From Rhizobium mesoamericanum STM3625 (GTDB lineage: Bacteria; Pseudomonadota; Alphaproteobacteria; Rhizobiales; Rhizobiaceae): a stretch of 64,000 bases of DNA. A program made the position numbers and the translations under genes. This document shows positions 42,393 to 51,867 of this stretch, piece by piece. The number at the start of each line of letters is the position of its first letter. The stretch's first letter is position 1. The notes below the pieces were generated by a model, which had not been told where the DNA came from, searched no databases, and saw only the letters and a list, made by a program, of their open reading frames with translations. Location of the stretch: NCBI RefSeq assembly GCF_000312665.1, contig NZ_HF536772.1:33032-97031 (forward strand), given 5' to 3'.

Positions 42393-43703
42393 CTACTCAA
42401 GGAGCGGCGACCAGGCGGGGTCCGACGCGTAGGTCGGGGTCTTGATGAGCTGCTCGTTGTAACCCGTCAGATCAATCGAGTAGAGCTGCGGCCCACCGGC
42501 ACCTGCGGCTTGGCGGAAGAACATAATCACGCGGCCGTTCGGCGCCCAGGTCGGACCTTCGTTGTGGAAGCCCGTGGTCAGGATGCGCTCGCCCGAACCA
42601 TCCGGCTTCATCACGCCGATTGAGAATTTGCCGCCGGATTGCTTGGTGAAGGCAATGAGATCGCCGCGCGGAGACCAGACCGGCGTGGAGTAGTTGCCGT
42701 CACCGAAGGAGATGCGCGTCTGGCCGGAGCCATCAGCGTTCATGACATAGATCTGCTGGTGGCCACCGCGGTCGCTTTCGAAGACGATCCGGTTGCCGTC
42801 TGGCGAGTAGGACGGCGAGGTATCGATCGCAGCAGTGGACGTCAGGCGCGTCGTGGTGCGCGACCGCAAGTCCATCGTGTAGATGTTCGCGTTGCCTTCC
42901 TGTTGAAGACTCATGACGACCTTCTGACCGTCGGGCGAGAAGCGTGGCGAGAAAGTCATGCCGGGGAAGTTGCCGACCACCTCGCGCTGCCCCGTCTCAA
43001 GCTGCAGCAAGTAAACCCGCGGCTGCTGGTTGGCGAAGGACATATAGGTGACCTCCTGACGGTTCGGCGAAAAGCGCGGCGTCAGAACGAGGTCGCTGCC
43101 GTTCGTCAGCATGCGGACGTTGTAGCCGTCCTGGTCCATGATGGCGAGCTGGCGCTTGCGCTCCTGCTTGGTACCGGACTCCGAGACGAACACGACACGG
43201 GTATCGAAGTAGCCTTCCTCGCCGGTGATCTGCTTATAGATCGCATCGGCAATGATGTGGGCCACACGGCGCCAGTTCTCAGGCTGGGTGTAGAACTGTT
43301 GGCCCGTCATCTGCGTGCCAGCAAACGTGTCCCACAGGCGGAACTCGGCGCGAAGGCGCCCGTCGCTTTCCTGCGTCACGCGGCCGGTGACGAGTGCCTG
43401 CGCATTGATGACCTTCCAGTCCTCGAAGCGCGGAGCGGCATCCGGGTTGGATATCTTCTCGATGAAGGCGTTCTTGTCGATTGGCTTGAAAAGGCCGGAG
43501 CGCTGAAGGTCGGCGGCGACCACCTGTGAAACCTGCGCGCCCATGTCGCCCTGCAGGAAGTCGGTAATCGCGATCGGCAGGGGTTCGACATTGCCCTTGT
43601 TGATGTTGATTTCGACAAGCGCGTTGGCCGGCGTGGCGACAACCGCAGTGGTTATCATGCCAACGGCGACCATCAAGGCGCGAATGAGGGAACACTTGGT
43701 CAT
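42393..43703 (-). CDS. tolB: Tol-Pal system beta-propeller protein TolB
   Basis: A 436-residue periplasmic protein. Signal peptide (residues 1-28), an N-terminal alpha/beta domain (about 30-165) and a six-bladed propeller with repeated SPDG units ([60 protein letters not shown]). It docks Pal and TolA. Ribosome site GAAAGG before ATG 43703. It is tightly placed between tolA and pal. Confidence 0.95.
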   Translation of the reverse strand: MTKCSLIRALMVAVGMITTAVVATPANALVEININKGNVEPLPIAITDFLQGDMGAQVSQVVAADLQRSGLFKPIDKNAFIEKISNPDAAPRFEDWKVINAQALVTGRVTQESDGRLRAEFRLWDTFAGTQMTGQQFYTQPENWRRVAHIIADAIYKQITGEEGYFDTRVVFVSESGTKQERKRQLAIMDQDGYNVRMLTNGSDLVLTPRFSPNRQEVTYMSFANQQPRVYLLQLETGQREVVGNFPGMTFSPRFSPDGQKVVMSLQQEGNANIYTMDLRSRTTTRLTSTAAIDTSPSYSPDGNRIVFESDRGGHQQIYVMNADGSGQTRISFGDGNYSTPVWSPRGDLIAFTKQSGGKFSIGVMKPDGSGERILTTGFHNEGPTWAPNGRVIMFFRQAAGAGGPQLYSIDLTGYNEQLIKTPTYASDPAWSPLLE

Positions 43704-43724
43704 GAGGGCAAGCCTTTCAGCATT

Positions 43725-44861
43725 TTAAAGGGCTAGATCGCTAGGATCGAAGTTGACGACGACCTCGTTCCAGGCGTCGTATTTATCTTTCGGCAGGTTC
43801 GAGAATGGGGCCGACTTCATGATGGCGCGATAGGCTCCGCCTTTGAGAGCCTGGCGGGTCGAATCATTGGTGCCGCCGGTGGCTTCCACTTCCGGCTCGC
43901 CGACGATGTTGCCATCCCGGTCCAGCTTCATGGTGACCTTGATACGCACGTCAGCGGCGCCTTCCATTCCAGGAATGACAGACCAATTGCCCGCAATGGC
44001 GCTCTTAAGCGCATCCATCTCGCTCATCGAGAGCTTGGAGCCGTTGGACGCCTTTTTCGATCCGAGCGAGGCAACTTCCGTCGAGCGCTTGGCGCCACCG
44101 GACGACGGATCCTGCTTGTTCAACAAAGCCGCAATATCGTCGGCGTTGAAATCGCTCTGCTTCGAAGAGGCGGACTTCGCCTTCTCCTGCTTCTTGTCGG
44201 CCTTCTTCTTGTCCGTCGGTTTTTCGTCTGCGTTCGCCTGGTCCTCGGTCTTTTTTTCCGGGGGCTTTTCGGCCGGCTTCTGTTCCGGCGGTTTCGGCTG
44301 GGGCTTCACGACCGGAGTCGGGACCTTGTCCGGCAGCGCTTCGGCGTCCGGCTTCGGTGGCTCGGGCTGTTCCTGGGAGGTTTCCTCGGGCTTCGGCGAA
44401 GTTGGTGTCGGCGGCGTGATCTCGGGCTTTGGCGGCGTGATGGAAGCGACCTGCTTCGGCTCGACATCCGTCTCCTCCTTTATGATCTCCTTCACCTCGT
44501 TTGGCACGGGATCATTCTGCGGAAGAGGCTTTTCGGCTGCCTTCGGGGCAGCAGCGCTCTCATTGTTGCTGGGCTTGGCGTTCGGGACAGGCGGCGTCTT
44601 AAGGTCGACCTTGTTATCGCCCATGTTCTCGGCGTTCGCGACTTCGGTTGGCCTGGTGGTCGGCTTCGGAGCCGGCCTTTCACTCGGCTTGGCCGTCTTG
44701 TCGCCCTGCTGCATCTGCGTCATTTCTTCAACAGGAACGAGGTCAACGGGCATCGCCTCGAAATCCTCGACCTTGAACTGCTCCGGGGAGCCGATCGAAA
44801 TCAGCGCCCAGGCAAGCAGTGCACAGTGCAGAGCCGCAGATGTGACGATACTGGCCTTCAT
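43725..44861 (-). CDS. tolA: Tol-Pal system protein TolA
   Basis: A 378-residue protein spanning the periplasm: an N-terminal membrane helix (ASIVTSAALHCALLAWALISI, residues about 3-23), a long Pro/Lys/Glu-rich helical domain II (about 50-260) and a TonB-like C-terminal domain (IAGNWSVIPGMEGAADVRIKVTMKLDRDGNIVGEPEVE). It transmits TolQR energy to TolB-Pal. Domain II here is Pro-Glu-Lys-rich rather than the Ala-Lys-rich type of enterobacteria. Confidence 0.93.
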   Translation of the reverse strand: MKASIVTSAALHCALLAWALISIGSPEQFKVEDFEAMPVDLVPVEEMTQMQQGDKTAKPSERPAPKPTTRPTEVANAENMGDNKVDLKTPPVPNAKPSNNESAAAPKAAEKPLPQNDPVPNEVKEIIKEETDVEPKQVASITPPKPEITPPTPTSPKPEETSQEQPEPPKPDAEALPDKVPTPVVKPQPKPPEQKPAEKPPEKKTEDQANADEKPTDKKKADKKQEKAKSASSKQSDFNADDIAALLNKQDPSSGGAKRSTEVASLGSKKASNGSKLSMSEMDALKSAIAGNWSVIPGMEGAADVRIKVTMKLDRDGNIVGEPEVEATGGTNDSTRQALKGGAYRAIMKSAPFSNLPKDKYDAWNEVVVNFDPSDLAL

Positions 44862-44869
44862 AGCGTTCG

Positions 44870-45331
44870 CTATTGGTCCTTCTTCTGCTGCGTCACGAGA
44901 CCGATGTTCTTGTAGCCGGCACCCTGGATGCGGGCCATGACGTCGGCGATCACGCCGTAAGGCGCGGTCGCGTCGCCGCGAACGAAGATGCGTTCATTGT
45001 AGCCCGTCGTTGCGATCGCCTCGAGCTTCGCGGCAATCTCGCCGACAGGGATCGGTGTTTCCTGCAGGAAGACCTGGCCGTCATTCTTGACGGAAATGGT
45101 GATCGGCTGCGTTTCGGAATTCAGTGCCTTGGCCTGTGTTTCCGGTAGGTCGACCGGGACGCCGACTGTCATCATCGGTGCAGCCACCATGAAGATGATC
45201 AAAAGCACGAGCATGACGTCGACGAGCGGCGTCACGTTTATTTCGGAGATGGCGCCACCCCTGTGGCCACCGCGACGACGCCCCCCGCGGCCACCGCCGC
45301 TACCGCCACCGCTTGGAGCACCCATACCCAT
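44870..45331 (-). CDS. tolR: Tol-Pal system protein TolR (ExbD family)
   Basis: A 153-residue protein with a Gly/Arg-rich N-terminus (about 25 residues), one membrane helix containing the proton-path Asp in INVTPLVDVMLVLLIIFMV (about residue 38) and a periplasmic ExbD/TolR domain. It forms the motor with TolQ. The Gly/Arg-rich leader is longer than in E. coli. It sits 8 bp before tolA. Confidence 0.95.
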   Translation of the reverse strand: MGMGAPSGGGSGGGRGGRRRGGHRGGAISEINVTPLVDVMLVLLIIFMVAAPMMTVGVPVDLPETQAKALNSETQPITISVKNDGQVFLQETPIPVGEIAAKLEAIATTGYNERIFVRGDATAPYGVIADVMARIQGAGYKNIGLVTQQKKDQ

Positions 45332-45354
45332 ATCGTTTACTCCGTTCCCGTCGA

Positions 45355-46074
45355 TTACTGCGCGGCCTGACGCGGCTGCAGTTTCTCGTCGATCTGGCGC
45401 GAAAGGATGGCGGAGAATTCATCCGCGAAGCCTTCCATGCGAGCAGAAAGCTTGCCGGCATCAGCAGTGAACTTGTTGTAGGCGATAACTGCCGGAATAG
45501 CGGCAACAAGGCCGATTGCGGTGGCAAGCAGCGCTTCCGCGATACCGGGAGCAACGACCGCGAGGTTCGTTGACTTCGAGCCGGCGATCGCCTGGAACGA
45601 GGTCATGATACCGACGACCGTACCGAAGAGGCCGATGAACGGGCCAGCCGAACCGATAGTGGCAAGCGAGCCGAGACGGGCCGAAAGATACTCGGATTCA
45701 CGAGCGAGCGTGACGTCCATGGCACGGTCGATGCGCATCTGCAGTCCGATCGGGGAGCGCGCACCACGTTCGAACGACTTCTTCCATTCGCGCATGGCCG
45801 AGACGAAGATCGAGGCAAGGCCTGTGTTGTTGCGTTCCGACAGCGTGCGATAAAGCTCTTCCAGCGACTGGCCCGACCAGAACACTTGCTCGAACTTGTC
45901 GAACTGTCGCCGCGCGCGGCCGTAAGCCAGATACTTGTCGATAACGATCGCCCAGGTCCAGACCGAGGCTGCGATGAGCCCCAGCATGACCAGCTTGACG
46001 ACGAGGCCCGCCTGCATAAACAGCGACCAGAGGCTGACGTCGGCCGTTGCTGCTGCCAATCCTACTTGTTCCAT
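45355..46074 (-). CDS. tolQ: Tol-Pal system protein TolQ (MotA/TolQ/ExbB family)
   Basis: A 239-residue protein with three membrane helices (about residues 17-37, 138-160 and 172-195). The conserved motifs LATIGSAGPFIGLFGTVVGIMTSF and GIAEALLATAIGLVAAIPAVIAYN line the proton channel. Start ATG 46074. It lies 432 bp after ybgC, unlike the tight spacing in many Tol operons, and the gap contains a dyad (46264-46281). Confidence 0.95.
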   Translation of the reverse strand: MEQVGLAAATADVSLWSLFMQAGLVVKLVMLGLIAASVWTWAIVIDKYLAYGRARRQFDKFEQVFWSGQSLEELYRTLSERNNTGLASIFVSAMREWKKSFERGARSPIGLQMRIDRAMDVTLARESEYLSARLGSLATIGSAGPFIGLFGTVVGIMTSFQAIAGSKSTNLAVVAPGIAEALLATAIGLVAAIPAVIAYNKFTADAGKLSARMEGFADEFSAILSRQIDEKLQPRQAAQ

Positions 46075-46263
46075 TGATCCAAAATCCCCGAATCCAAACG
46101 CCCGGCACTTGACCGGGCGGCACAAAGTGATCTCGCAAGAAGTGTTTGGCCGCCGCCGCCTAAAGCCCTGGTCAAGCTTCCAAGCTCTTATCCGCCTTCC
46201 TTGCCGTCAAATTTGGTCAAAGGAAGGCGTGCACCGCACAAACTCTGACAATCCGAGTAAGAC

Positions 46264-46281
46264 ACTATTATGGTTAATAGT
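46264..46281. promoter_or_regulatory. Perfect 7-bp dyad upstream of tolQ
   Basis: ACTATTA-TGGT-TAATAGT lies 190 bp upstream of tolQ in the otherwise non-coding 46075-46506 gap. It could be an operator. No confident -35/-10 pair was identified, and I see nothing else in the gap. Confidence 0.35.
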
Positions 46282-46506
46282 TCGTTAGCGCCGGATCATG
46301 ACCGCGAAACTACGGGCAAAAGATTATCCCTTGGATTACTTGGTCAGATCTAGGTCGATGACCACAGCAGCACTTCCAGCGCACGAATTCCTTCAGACAA
46401 CTCATCTCTATGCAAGACCGCAATCCCGCGTCTTGCTGGCGTTGCGATCAACCCAGGCGAATCGCCGCACGCGCAGGGTGTTGATCATAAAGCGCGCGGC
46501 AAAGGC

Positions 46507-46971
46507 TCACAGACCGCGGAGCGGCTTGCTGCCTTCGAGAAATTTCTCGGCGAGTGTCTCCGGCAATCGTCGCGGCCTGGCATTGGCGTTGATGACGGCG
46601 ATGATCACCTTGGCGGCGATCAGCAGCGCTTCGCCGCGTCGGATCTCCTGATTGAGGACCATTTTGGCGCCGCCTGCTTTTTCGGTGTGCGTCAGCACCG
46701 TGAGGACGTCATCCATTCGTGCCGGTTGCTTGAAGTCGATCTCCATACGGTGCACAACGAAGACAAGCCCCTCATCGTCGGCATTTATGAGTTCACGCTG
46801 CTCGACGCCGAGACAACGGAGGTAGTCGGTGCGGCCGCGCTCGAGAAAGTGCAGATAACGGGCGTGGTAAACGAGGCCCGAGAAATCGGTGTCCTCGTAA
46901 TAGACCCGCTGCAGGAGCCGGTGACCCGTTTCCGTGAGTTCACCCGAAATCGAAAAACCGTTGTCCGCCAT
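46507..46971 (-). CDS. ybgC: YbgC-type acyl-CoA thioesterase
   Basis: A 154-residue hotdog-fold thioesterase, first gene of the tol cluster. The family signature is RVYYEDTDFSGLVYHARYLHFLERGRTDYL, with the catalytic Asp in YEDTDFSG (about residue 29). Start ATG 46971 follows GGAGAAAATT. It acts on short acyl-CoA or acyl-ACP and is tied to phospholipid metabolism. It is divergent from sqdB with 119 bp between them. ruvCAB, normally upstream in Rhizobiales, is absent here. Confidence 0.93.
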   Translation of the reverse strand: MADNGFSISGELTETGHRLLQRVYYEDTDFSGLVYHARYLHFLERGRTDYLRCLGVEQRELINADDEGLVFVVHRMEIDFKQPARMDDVLTVLTHTEKAGGAKMVLNQEIRRGEALLIAAKVIIAVINANARPRRLPETLAEKFLEGSKPLRGL

Positions 46972-47090
46972 AATTTTCTCCAAAGTCACGCGCCCTCTTT
47001 GGCTGAAGACTTTCCGCCTTGCAAGCATTGAACAATTGTCACGGTTCCTAAGTAATTTTTGACAGAAACAATCAAGCAGGAGACGATGCG

Positions 47091-48311
47091 ATGAAGATTG
47101 CAGTGATGGGCGGAGACGGATTCATCGGTTGGCCCACATCATTGCATCTTTCCGACGCGGGGCACGAGATCCATATTCTCGACAACCTCTCGCGGCGGTG
47201 GATCGACACCGAACTCGGCGTGCAATCCCTGACACCGATGGATTCGATCCAGGAGCGCACGCGCATCTGGCACGCCGAAACCGGGCGGCGCATCCATTTC
47301 AACCTGATCGACCTCGCCAAGGACTATGAACTCCTGAAGAAATGGTTGGCCGAGAACCGTCCAGATGCCGTCATTCATTTCGCTGAGCAGCGTGCCGCCC
47401 CCTACTCGATGAAGAGTGACCGCCACAAGAACTACACCGTCAACAACAACGTTAATGCCACCCATAACCTCCTGAATGCACTCGTCGAACTCGAGCTCGA
47501 CGCGCATCTGATCCATCTTGGCACGATGGGAGTCTACGGCTATTCGACGGTCGGGGTGGCGATCCCCGAGGGTTATCTGCCGGTTGGCATCGAGACGGCG
47601 ACTGGCAAGACCGTCAGCCAGGAAATCCTGTATCCCTCTAATCCCGGCTCAATCTATCACATGACCAAATGCCTGGATCAGTTGCTCTTTCATTTCTACG
47701 CCAAGAACGACCGTCTGCGCATCACAGACCTGCACCAAGGGATCGTTTGGGGGACGCATACCGAGCAAACGCACCTGCATCCGCAGCTTGTCAATCGCTT
47801 CGATTATGACGGCGACTATGGGACCGTGCTGAACCGCTTCCTCATCCAGGCGGCGATCGGATATCCATTGACCGTCCACGGCACCGGCGGCCAGACCCGC
47901 GCCTTCATCCACATCCAGGACTCGGTGCGCTGCATCGAGCTTGCTCTAAACAACCCGCCTGCCCGTGGCGCCCGTGTCGAAATTTTCAACCAGGTGACAG
48001 AAACGCATCGGGTGCGCGATTTGGCGGAAATGATCGCCAAGATGACCGGCGCCGAAATCGCCTGGCTGCCGAACCCACGCAAGGAAGCCCTGGAAAACGA
48101 ACTCATCATCAGGAACGAGAAATTCCGCAATCTCGGTCTTGATCCAATCACCCTTCATGCAGGCCTTCTGAGCGAGATCGTCGATGTCGCCAAGAAATTT
48201 GCCTATCGCGTTGACCGGTCGCGCGTGCCTGCCGTTTCCGCTTGGACGAAAGACATTGCCGCTACAATCAACCATGATCCAGAAGGCAAAAGGCTTAAGT
48301 CCGTTTCATGA
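47091..48311 (+). CDS. sqdB: UDP-sulfoquinovose synthase
   Basis: A 406-residue enzyme that makes UDP-sulfoquinovose from UDP-glucose and sulfite, for the sulfolipid SQDG. It is a short-chain dehydrogenase-type fold: MGGDGFIGWPT (NAD loop, residues 6-16), DNLSRRWIDTELGVQSLTP (SqdB signature), the catalytic Thr in GTMGVYG and YxxxK in YHMTK, then GTGGQTRAFIHIQDSV. Ribosome site AGGAG. It leads the sqdBDC operon; its stop overlaps the next start. Confidence 0.96.
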   Translation: MKIAVMGGDGFIGWPTSLHLSDAGHEIHILDNLSRRWIDTELGVQSLTPMDSIQERTRIWHAETGRRIHFNLIDLAKDYELLKKWLAENRPDAVIHFAEQRAAPYSMKSDRHKNYTVNNNVNATHNLLNALVELELDAHLIHLGTMGVYGYSTVGVAIPEGYLPVGIETATGKTVSQEILYPSNPGSIYHMTKCLDQLLFHFYAKNDRLRITDLHQGIVWGTHTEQTHLHPQLVNRFDYDGDYGTVLNRFLIQAAIGYPLTVHGTGGQTRAFIHIQDSVRCIELALNNPPARGARVEIFNQVTETHRVRDLAEMIAKMTGAEIAWLPNPRKEALENELIIRNEKFRNLGLDPITLHAGLLSEIVDVAKKFAYRVDRSRVPAVSAWTKDIAATINHDPEGKRLKSVS

Positions 48312-49129
48312 GTGAGCCACGACACGCCTTTGTCACTCTCGTTACCAACGACGATTACGCCATGGGCGCCAAGGCGCTCACAGCATCGTTGCGCCGTACC
48401 GGCACTTCAGCCGATATTGTCGTCCTCTATACGGAGGGTGTTGACGACGCCAGACTTGCCCCGCTCTTACAATACGGTTGTCGCCTAAAACCGGTCGAGC
48501 ATCTGCCGTTGTCGGCCGAGTTCAATGAGCGTCATGCTCGATCCAATCTGCACGCCGCGGCCCCCTTCACGAAGGGACGCAAGCCGGCATTTCACTCGCC
48601 GCTCGATAATTTCTGCAAGCTGCGCCTCTGGCAACTGATCGAATACACCAGCTGCGTCTTCATCGATGCCGATGCGATCGTGCTGCGCAACATCGACAAA
48701 CTATTCCGCTATCCTGAGTTTTCCGCCGCCCCTAACGTCTATGGCTCCCTTGCGGACTTCCACCGGCTGAATTCCGGCGTCTTCGTCGCGCAGCCGTCCG
48801 AAAAGACATTCCAACGCATGCTTGAGCGACTGGATCGGCCGGCGGTGTTCTGGAAGCGGACGGACCAGACATTCCTGCAGGATTTTTTCCCGGATTGGCA
48901 CGGCCTGCCGGTCTATTTCAACATGCTCCAGTATGTATGGTTCACCATGCCCCGACTTTGGGACTGGCAGAGCATTTACGTCCTGCACTACCAGTACGAA
49001 AAACCATGGGAAACGAATCACCCGAAGGCCGATAAGCTGCGGCCGCTGATCGAGCTGTGGCACGTGTTTTACGCCGGCGATAACCTGCAGGATCTATCGA
49101 CAATGGCGAACCCTGAAGAGACACCATGA
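48308..49129 (+). CDS. sqdD: Sulfolipid glycosyltransferase SqdD (GT8-like)
   Basis: A 273-residue glycogenin-like glycosyltransferase. The DxD metal motif is FIDADAIVLRNID (about residues 118-130), with LNSGVFVAQPSEKTF downstream and WHVFYAGDN at the end. Known sqdD products are thought to transfer sulfoquinovose in SQDG assembly. ATGA overlaps join it to sqdB and sqdC, giving the same order as the S. meliloti sqdBDC operon. Confidence 0.88.
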   Translation: MSEPRHAFVTLVTNDDYAMGAKALTASLRRTGTSADIVVLYTEGVDDARLAPLLQYGCRLKPVEHLPLSAEFNERHARSNLHAAAPFTKGRKPAFHSPLDNFCKLRLWQLIEYTSCVFIDADAIVLRNIDKLFRYPEFSAAPNVYGSLADFHRLNSGVFVAQPSEKTFQRMLERLDRPAVFWKRTDQTFLQDFFPDWHGLPVYFNMLQYVWFTMPRLWDWQSIYVLHYQYEKPWETNHPKADKLRPLIELWHVFYAGDNLQDLSTMANPEETP

Positions 49130-50010
49130 AGGTTTTGGTATCAGGCGGAACAGGCCTCGTCGGGCGCTATATCGTCGAAGAACTGCTCGCCGCCGGCTAT
49201 ACCGTGATCATCGGCGGCCGCCACGCGCCGCACCCGCGATTGTTTTCACGTCCGGTGGAGTTCGCCGCTCTCTCGCTCGATCCGGCACGCGATCATCTCG
49301 AAGCCTTCGACGAAGCCTATTTCTTTGTGCACGCCGCCTTCCACCACCTGCCCGGCAAATACCGCGGCGGCGAGGGCAACGATCCGGAAACCTTCAGGCG
49401 CTTCAACCTTGACGGCACCGTCCAGCTTTGCGAGGCAGCGAAACGCGCCGGCGCCCGGCGCTGCATCTTCATTTCCAGCCGCGCCGCCTACGGCGAGCAT
49501 GCACCGGGAACCACGTTGAAAGAAGGAATGGAAGACAAGCCCGATAGCCTCTACGGTGAAGTCAAGCGGGATGCCGAACGCAGCCTCGCGCATCTTGCGG
49601 CGCCTGGTTTCGCAACGGTCAGCCTGCGATTGACGGGCGTCTACGGCAACCTTCGGCCCAACAAATGGGATAAGCTAATCGACGATTACCTCGCCGGTCG
49701 TCCCTTGCCTTCACGTGCCGGAACCGAGGTCCATGGAAGGGACGTCGGCAGGGCCGTGCGGCTGATGCTTGAGGCAGACGCCGCGCGCATCTCCGGCGAG
49801 ACCTTCAATGTCTCCGATATCACACTGGATACCTGGGACATCCTGGAACATATTCGCTGGGAACGCGATTGCGTGAACAGGCTTCCGCTTCCTGCTGATA
49901 AGTCAAAGCTTACGCCGATGGATACGGCGAAAATCCGCGCTCTCGGTTGGTCGCCAGGCGGCATGCCGTTGTTCAATGAGACTATCAACACGCTTGCTAG
50001 CGGCATATAG
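49126..50010 (+). CDS. sqdC: NAD-dependent epimerase/dehydratase-fold protein SqdC
   Basis: A 294-residue Rossmann protein: VSGGTGLVGRYIVEELL (residues 5-21), SSRAAYGEH with the catalytic Ser/Tyr region, YGEVKRDAE (YxxxK) and RLTGVYG. In Rhodobacter sqdC acts in the last steps of SQDG formation. Third gene of the overlapping operon. Assignment rests on fold and operon order. Confidence 0.82.
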   Translation: MKVLVSGGTGLVGRYIVEELLAAGYTVIIGGRHAPHPRLFSRPVEFAALSLDPARDHLEAFDEAYFFVHAAFHHLPGKYRGGEGNDPETFRRFNLDGTVQLCEAAKRAGARRCIFISSRAAYGEHAPGTTLKEGMEDKPDSLYGEVKRDAERSLAHLAAPGFATVSLRLTGVYGNLRPNKWDKLIDDYLAGRPLPSRAGTEVHGRDVGRAVRLMLEADAARISGETFNVSDITLDTWDILEHIRWERDCVNRLPLPADKSKLTPMDTAKIRALGWSPGGMPLFNETINTLASGI

Positions 50011-50040
50011 ATGGTACGGATAACGCACAGGCACACGCAA

Positions 50041-50253
50041 GCCTGAAGTTTCAGATAGCGGGTATCTGCCCCGAAGATCACAAGTCGATGGAATAGTTCA
50101 AGGCCATGTTGCGAGAGGACCGGCAGATAACGCCCAAGCCGATGCGCAACCTGTGCAAAAGACAGGCCAGCAGACGCGCAACCGCACATGCGCTTGATGG
50201 TAAGGCCCGAGCCAAACCAATCAGCATCACGATTTGACCTGATCGGTTCAGGC
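50041..50253 (+). ncRNA. Structured RNA candidate upstream of fthC (possible 6S RNA)
   Basis: The 314-bp gap between sqdC and fthC can fold into a long interrupted rod. GCCTGAA pairs with TTCAGGC (50041-47/50247-53), GATCA with TGATC (50076-80/50240-44), CAAGT with ATTTG (50081-85/50232-36), GATG with CATC (50087-90/50225-28), and CATGTTGCG with CGCAAC...ATG (50105-113/50177-190). In many proteobacteria 6S RNA lies just upstream of the fthC/ygfA gene, which prompts the identification. At 213 nt it is longer than a typical 6S. No consensus search was possible. Confidence 0.35.
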
Positions 50254-50324
50254 GGACGGTTAAAGGTCGCATTGTCCCGTTGAAATGGCCAGCCAGACCA
50301 TTATCGTCTGATGAAGGCAACGTG

Positions 50325-50921
50325 ATGGACCGCATGACCCCGAAGGAACTAAAAGCCGAAATGCGTACTGGCCGGCTCGCGCTGCGCGACGCGATCCCGC
50401 AAGACACGCGCATCGAGATGAGCCTGGCCATGGCCGAGCATGCCGGCGAAGCCGTCGCATTCGAACCTGGCACAATCGTGTCCGGGTTTCTGCCGATCCG
50501 CTCCGAGGCCGACATCCGGCCGCTCATGGCGCGGTTCCAGGCGCGTGGAGCACGGCTTTGCGTGCCCGCAATCCTTGACAAGCAGACGATCGTCTTTCGC
50601 GAGCTCGTGCGCGGCGTGCCGTTGGTGAGCACAGGCTTCGGCACATCTGGTCCCCCGGCGGACGCTGCTGTCCTCGACCCGGAAATCATGTTGGTGCCGC
50701 TCTCCGCCTTCGACAATCGCGGCCACCGCATCGGTTATGGCGCCGGGTATTATGACCGCGCCATCGAGAGTTTGCGGCAAAAAGGCCTGCATCCCAAGCT
50801 GATCGGCATTGCATTCGACTGCCAGGAAGTGGCACATGTGCCCGACGAGCCGCACGATGTCAGTCTGGACGCCCTTCTGACGGAAAGCGGCCTGCGCTTT
50901 TTTGCCTCTTGGATTGGATAG
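50325..50921 (+). CDS. fthC: 5-formyltetrahydrofolate cyclo-ligase
   Basis: A 198-residue enzyme that converts 5-formyl-THF to 5,10-methenyl-THF with ATP. Signature parts: KAEMRTGRLALRDAI near the N-terminus, VSGFLPIRSEADIRPLM, the phosphate/active-site loop GHRIGYGAGYYDRAIE and GIAFDCQE near the C-terminus. Start ATG 50325 after AAGG. It lies 2 bp before ymdB. Confidence 0.93.
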   Translation: MDRMTPKELKAEMRTGRLALRDAIPQDTRIEMSLAMAEHAGEAVAFEPGTIVSGFLPIRSEADIRPLMARFQARGARLCVPAILDKQTIVFRELVRGVPLVSTGFGTSGPPADAAVLDPEIMLVPLSAFDNRGHRIGYGAGYYDRAIESLRQKGLHPKLIGIAFDCQEVAHVPDEPHDVSLDALLTESGLRFFASWIG

Positions 50922-50923
50922 CA

Positions 50924-51748
50924 ATGCGACTGCTTTTTCTGGGTGACATTGTGGGTAAGACCGGACGCACCGCCGTCTGGAACCGCCTCCCCGGCCTTAT
51001 TTCTGACCTGAAGCTCGATTTCGTCGTTGTCAACGGCGAGAACGCCGCCGGCGGCTTCGGCATCACCGAGGATATCTTCCTCGAGACGATCAACGCCGGC
51101 GCCGACGTGGTGACGACGGGCAACCACGTCTGGGATCAGAAGGAAGCGGTCGCGTTCGCCGGACGTCACGACCAGTTCCTGCGACCCGCGAACTACCCGC
51201 AGGGCACGCCGGGTCGCGGCTCCGGCCTTTTTTATGCCCGTAACGGCGCACGCGTGCTGGTCGCAAATGTCATGGGCCGCGTCTTCATGCATCCCGAACT
51301 CGATGACCCCTTCAAATCCGCCGAAGCGATCCTAGATGCTTGCCCGCTTAAGGAGCAGGCGGATGCGATTATCTTCGACTTCCACGCCGAAGCGACCAGC
51401 GAGAAACAATGCTTCGGCCATTTCGTCGACGGCCGCGCCAGCCTGGTCGTCGGCACACATACCCATGTCCCGACCGCCGATCATCAGATCCTGAACGGCG
51501 GCACGGCCTACATGTCGGACGCCGGCATGTGCGGCGACTACGATTCCTCACTCGGGATGGACAAGGAGGAGCCGCTGAACCGCTTCATCTCCAAGATGCC
51601 GAAAGGCCGCATGGAGGCGGCGACTGGTCCCGCCACCGTTTGTGGCGTGGCCGTAGAAATATCCGATGCAACCGGGCTCGCTGAAAAGATCGCTCCGCTG
51701 CGCCTCGGACCTCGGCTCGCCGAAACCCTTCCGACATTCTGGCGCTAA
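50924..51748 (+). CDS. ymdB: YmdB-family metallophosphoesterase
   Basis: A 274-residue calcineurin-like phosphodiesterase of the TIGR00282 type. Metal ligands are visible in FLGDIVGKTGR (Asp about residue 6), VVNGENAAGGFG, TGNHVWDQKE, FHAEATSEK and GTHTHVPTADHQIL. In Bacillus YmdB acts on cyclic nucleotides and RNA decay. The 2-bp spacing to fthC makes them an operon. Confidence 0.92.
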   Translation: MRLLFLGDIVGKTGRTAVWNRLPGLISDLKLDFVVVNGENAAGGFGITEDIFLETINAGADVVTTGNHVWDQKEAVAFAGRHDQFLRPANYPQGTPGRGSGLFYARNGARVLVANVMGRVFMHPELDDPFKSAEAILDACPLKEQADAIIFDFHAEATSEKQCFGHFVDGRASLVVGTHTHVPTADHQILNGGTAYMSDAGMCGDYDSSLGMDKEEPLNRFISKMPKGRMEAATGPATVCGVAVEISDATGLAEKIAPLRLGPRLAETLPTFWR

Positions 51749-51867
51749 CGTAGGCAGGCGCCTTCCATGACGCAAAAGTGAGCAGCGGCTCCGGATTTCA
51801 ACTGGACCGCTGCGGCGCCTTGCCACATCCTCCCGAACCTACGCATGAGAGCGGTGGAGGAAGTGGC

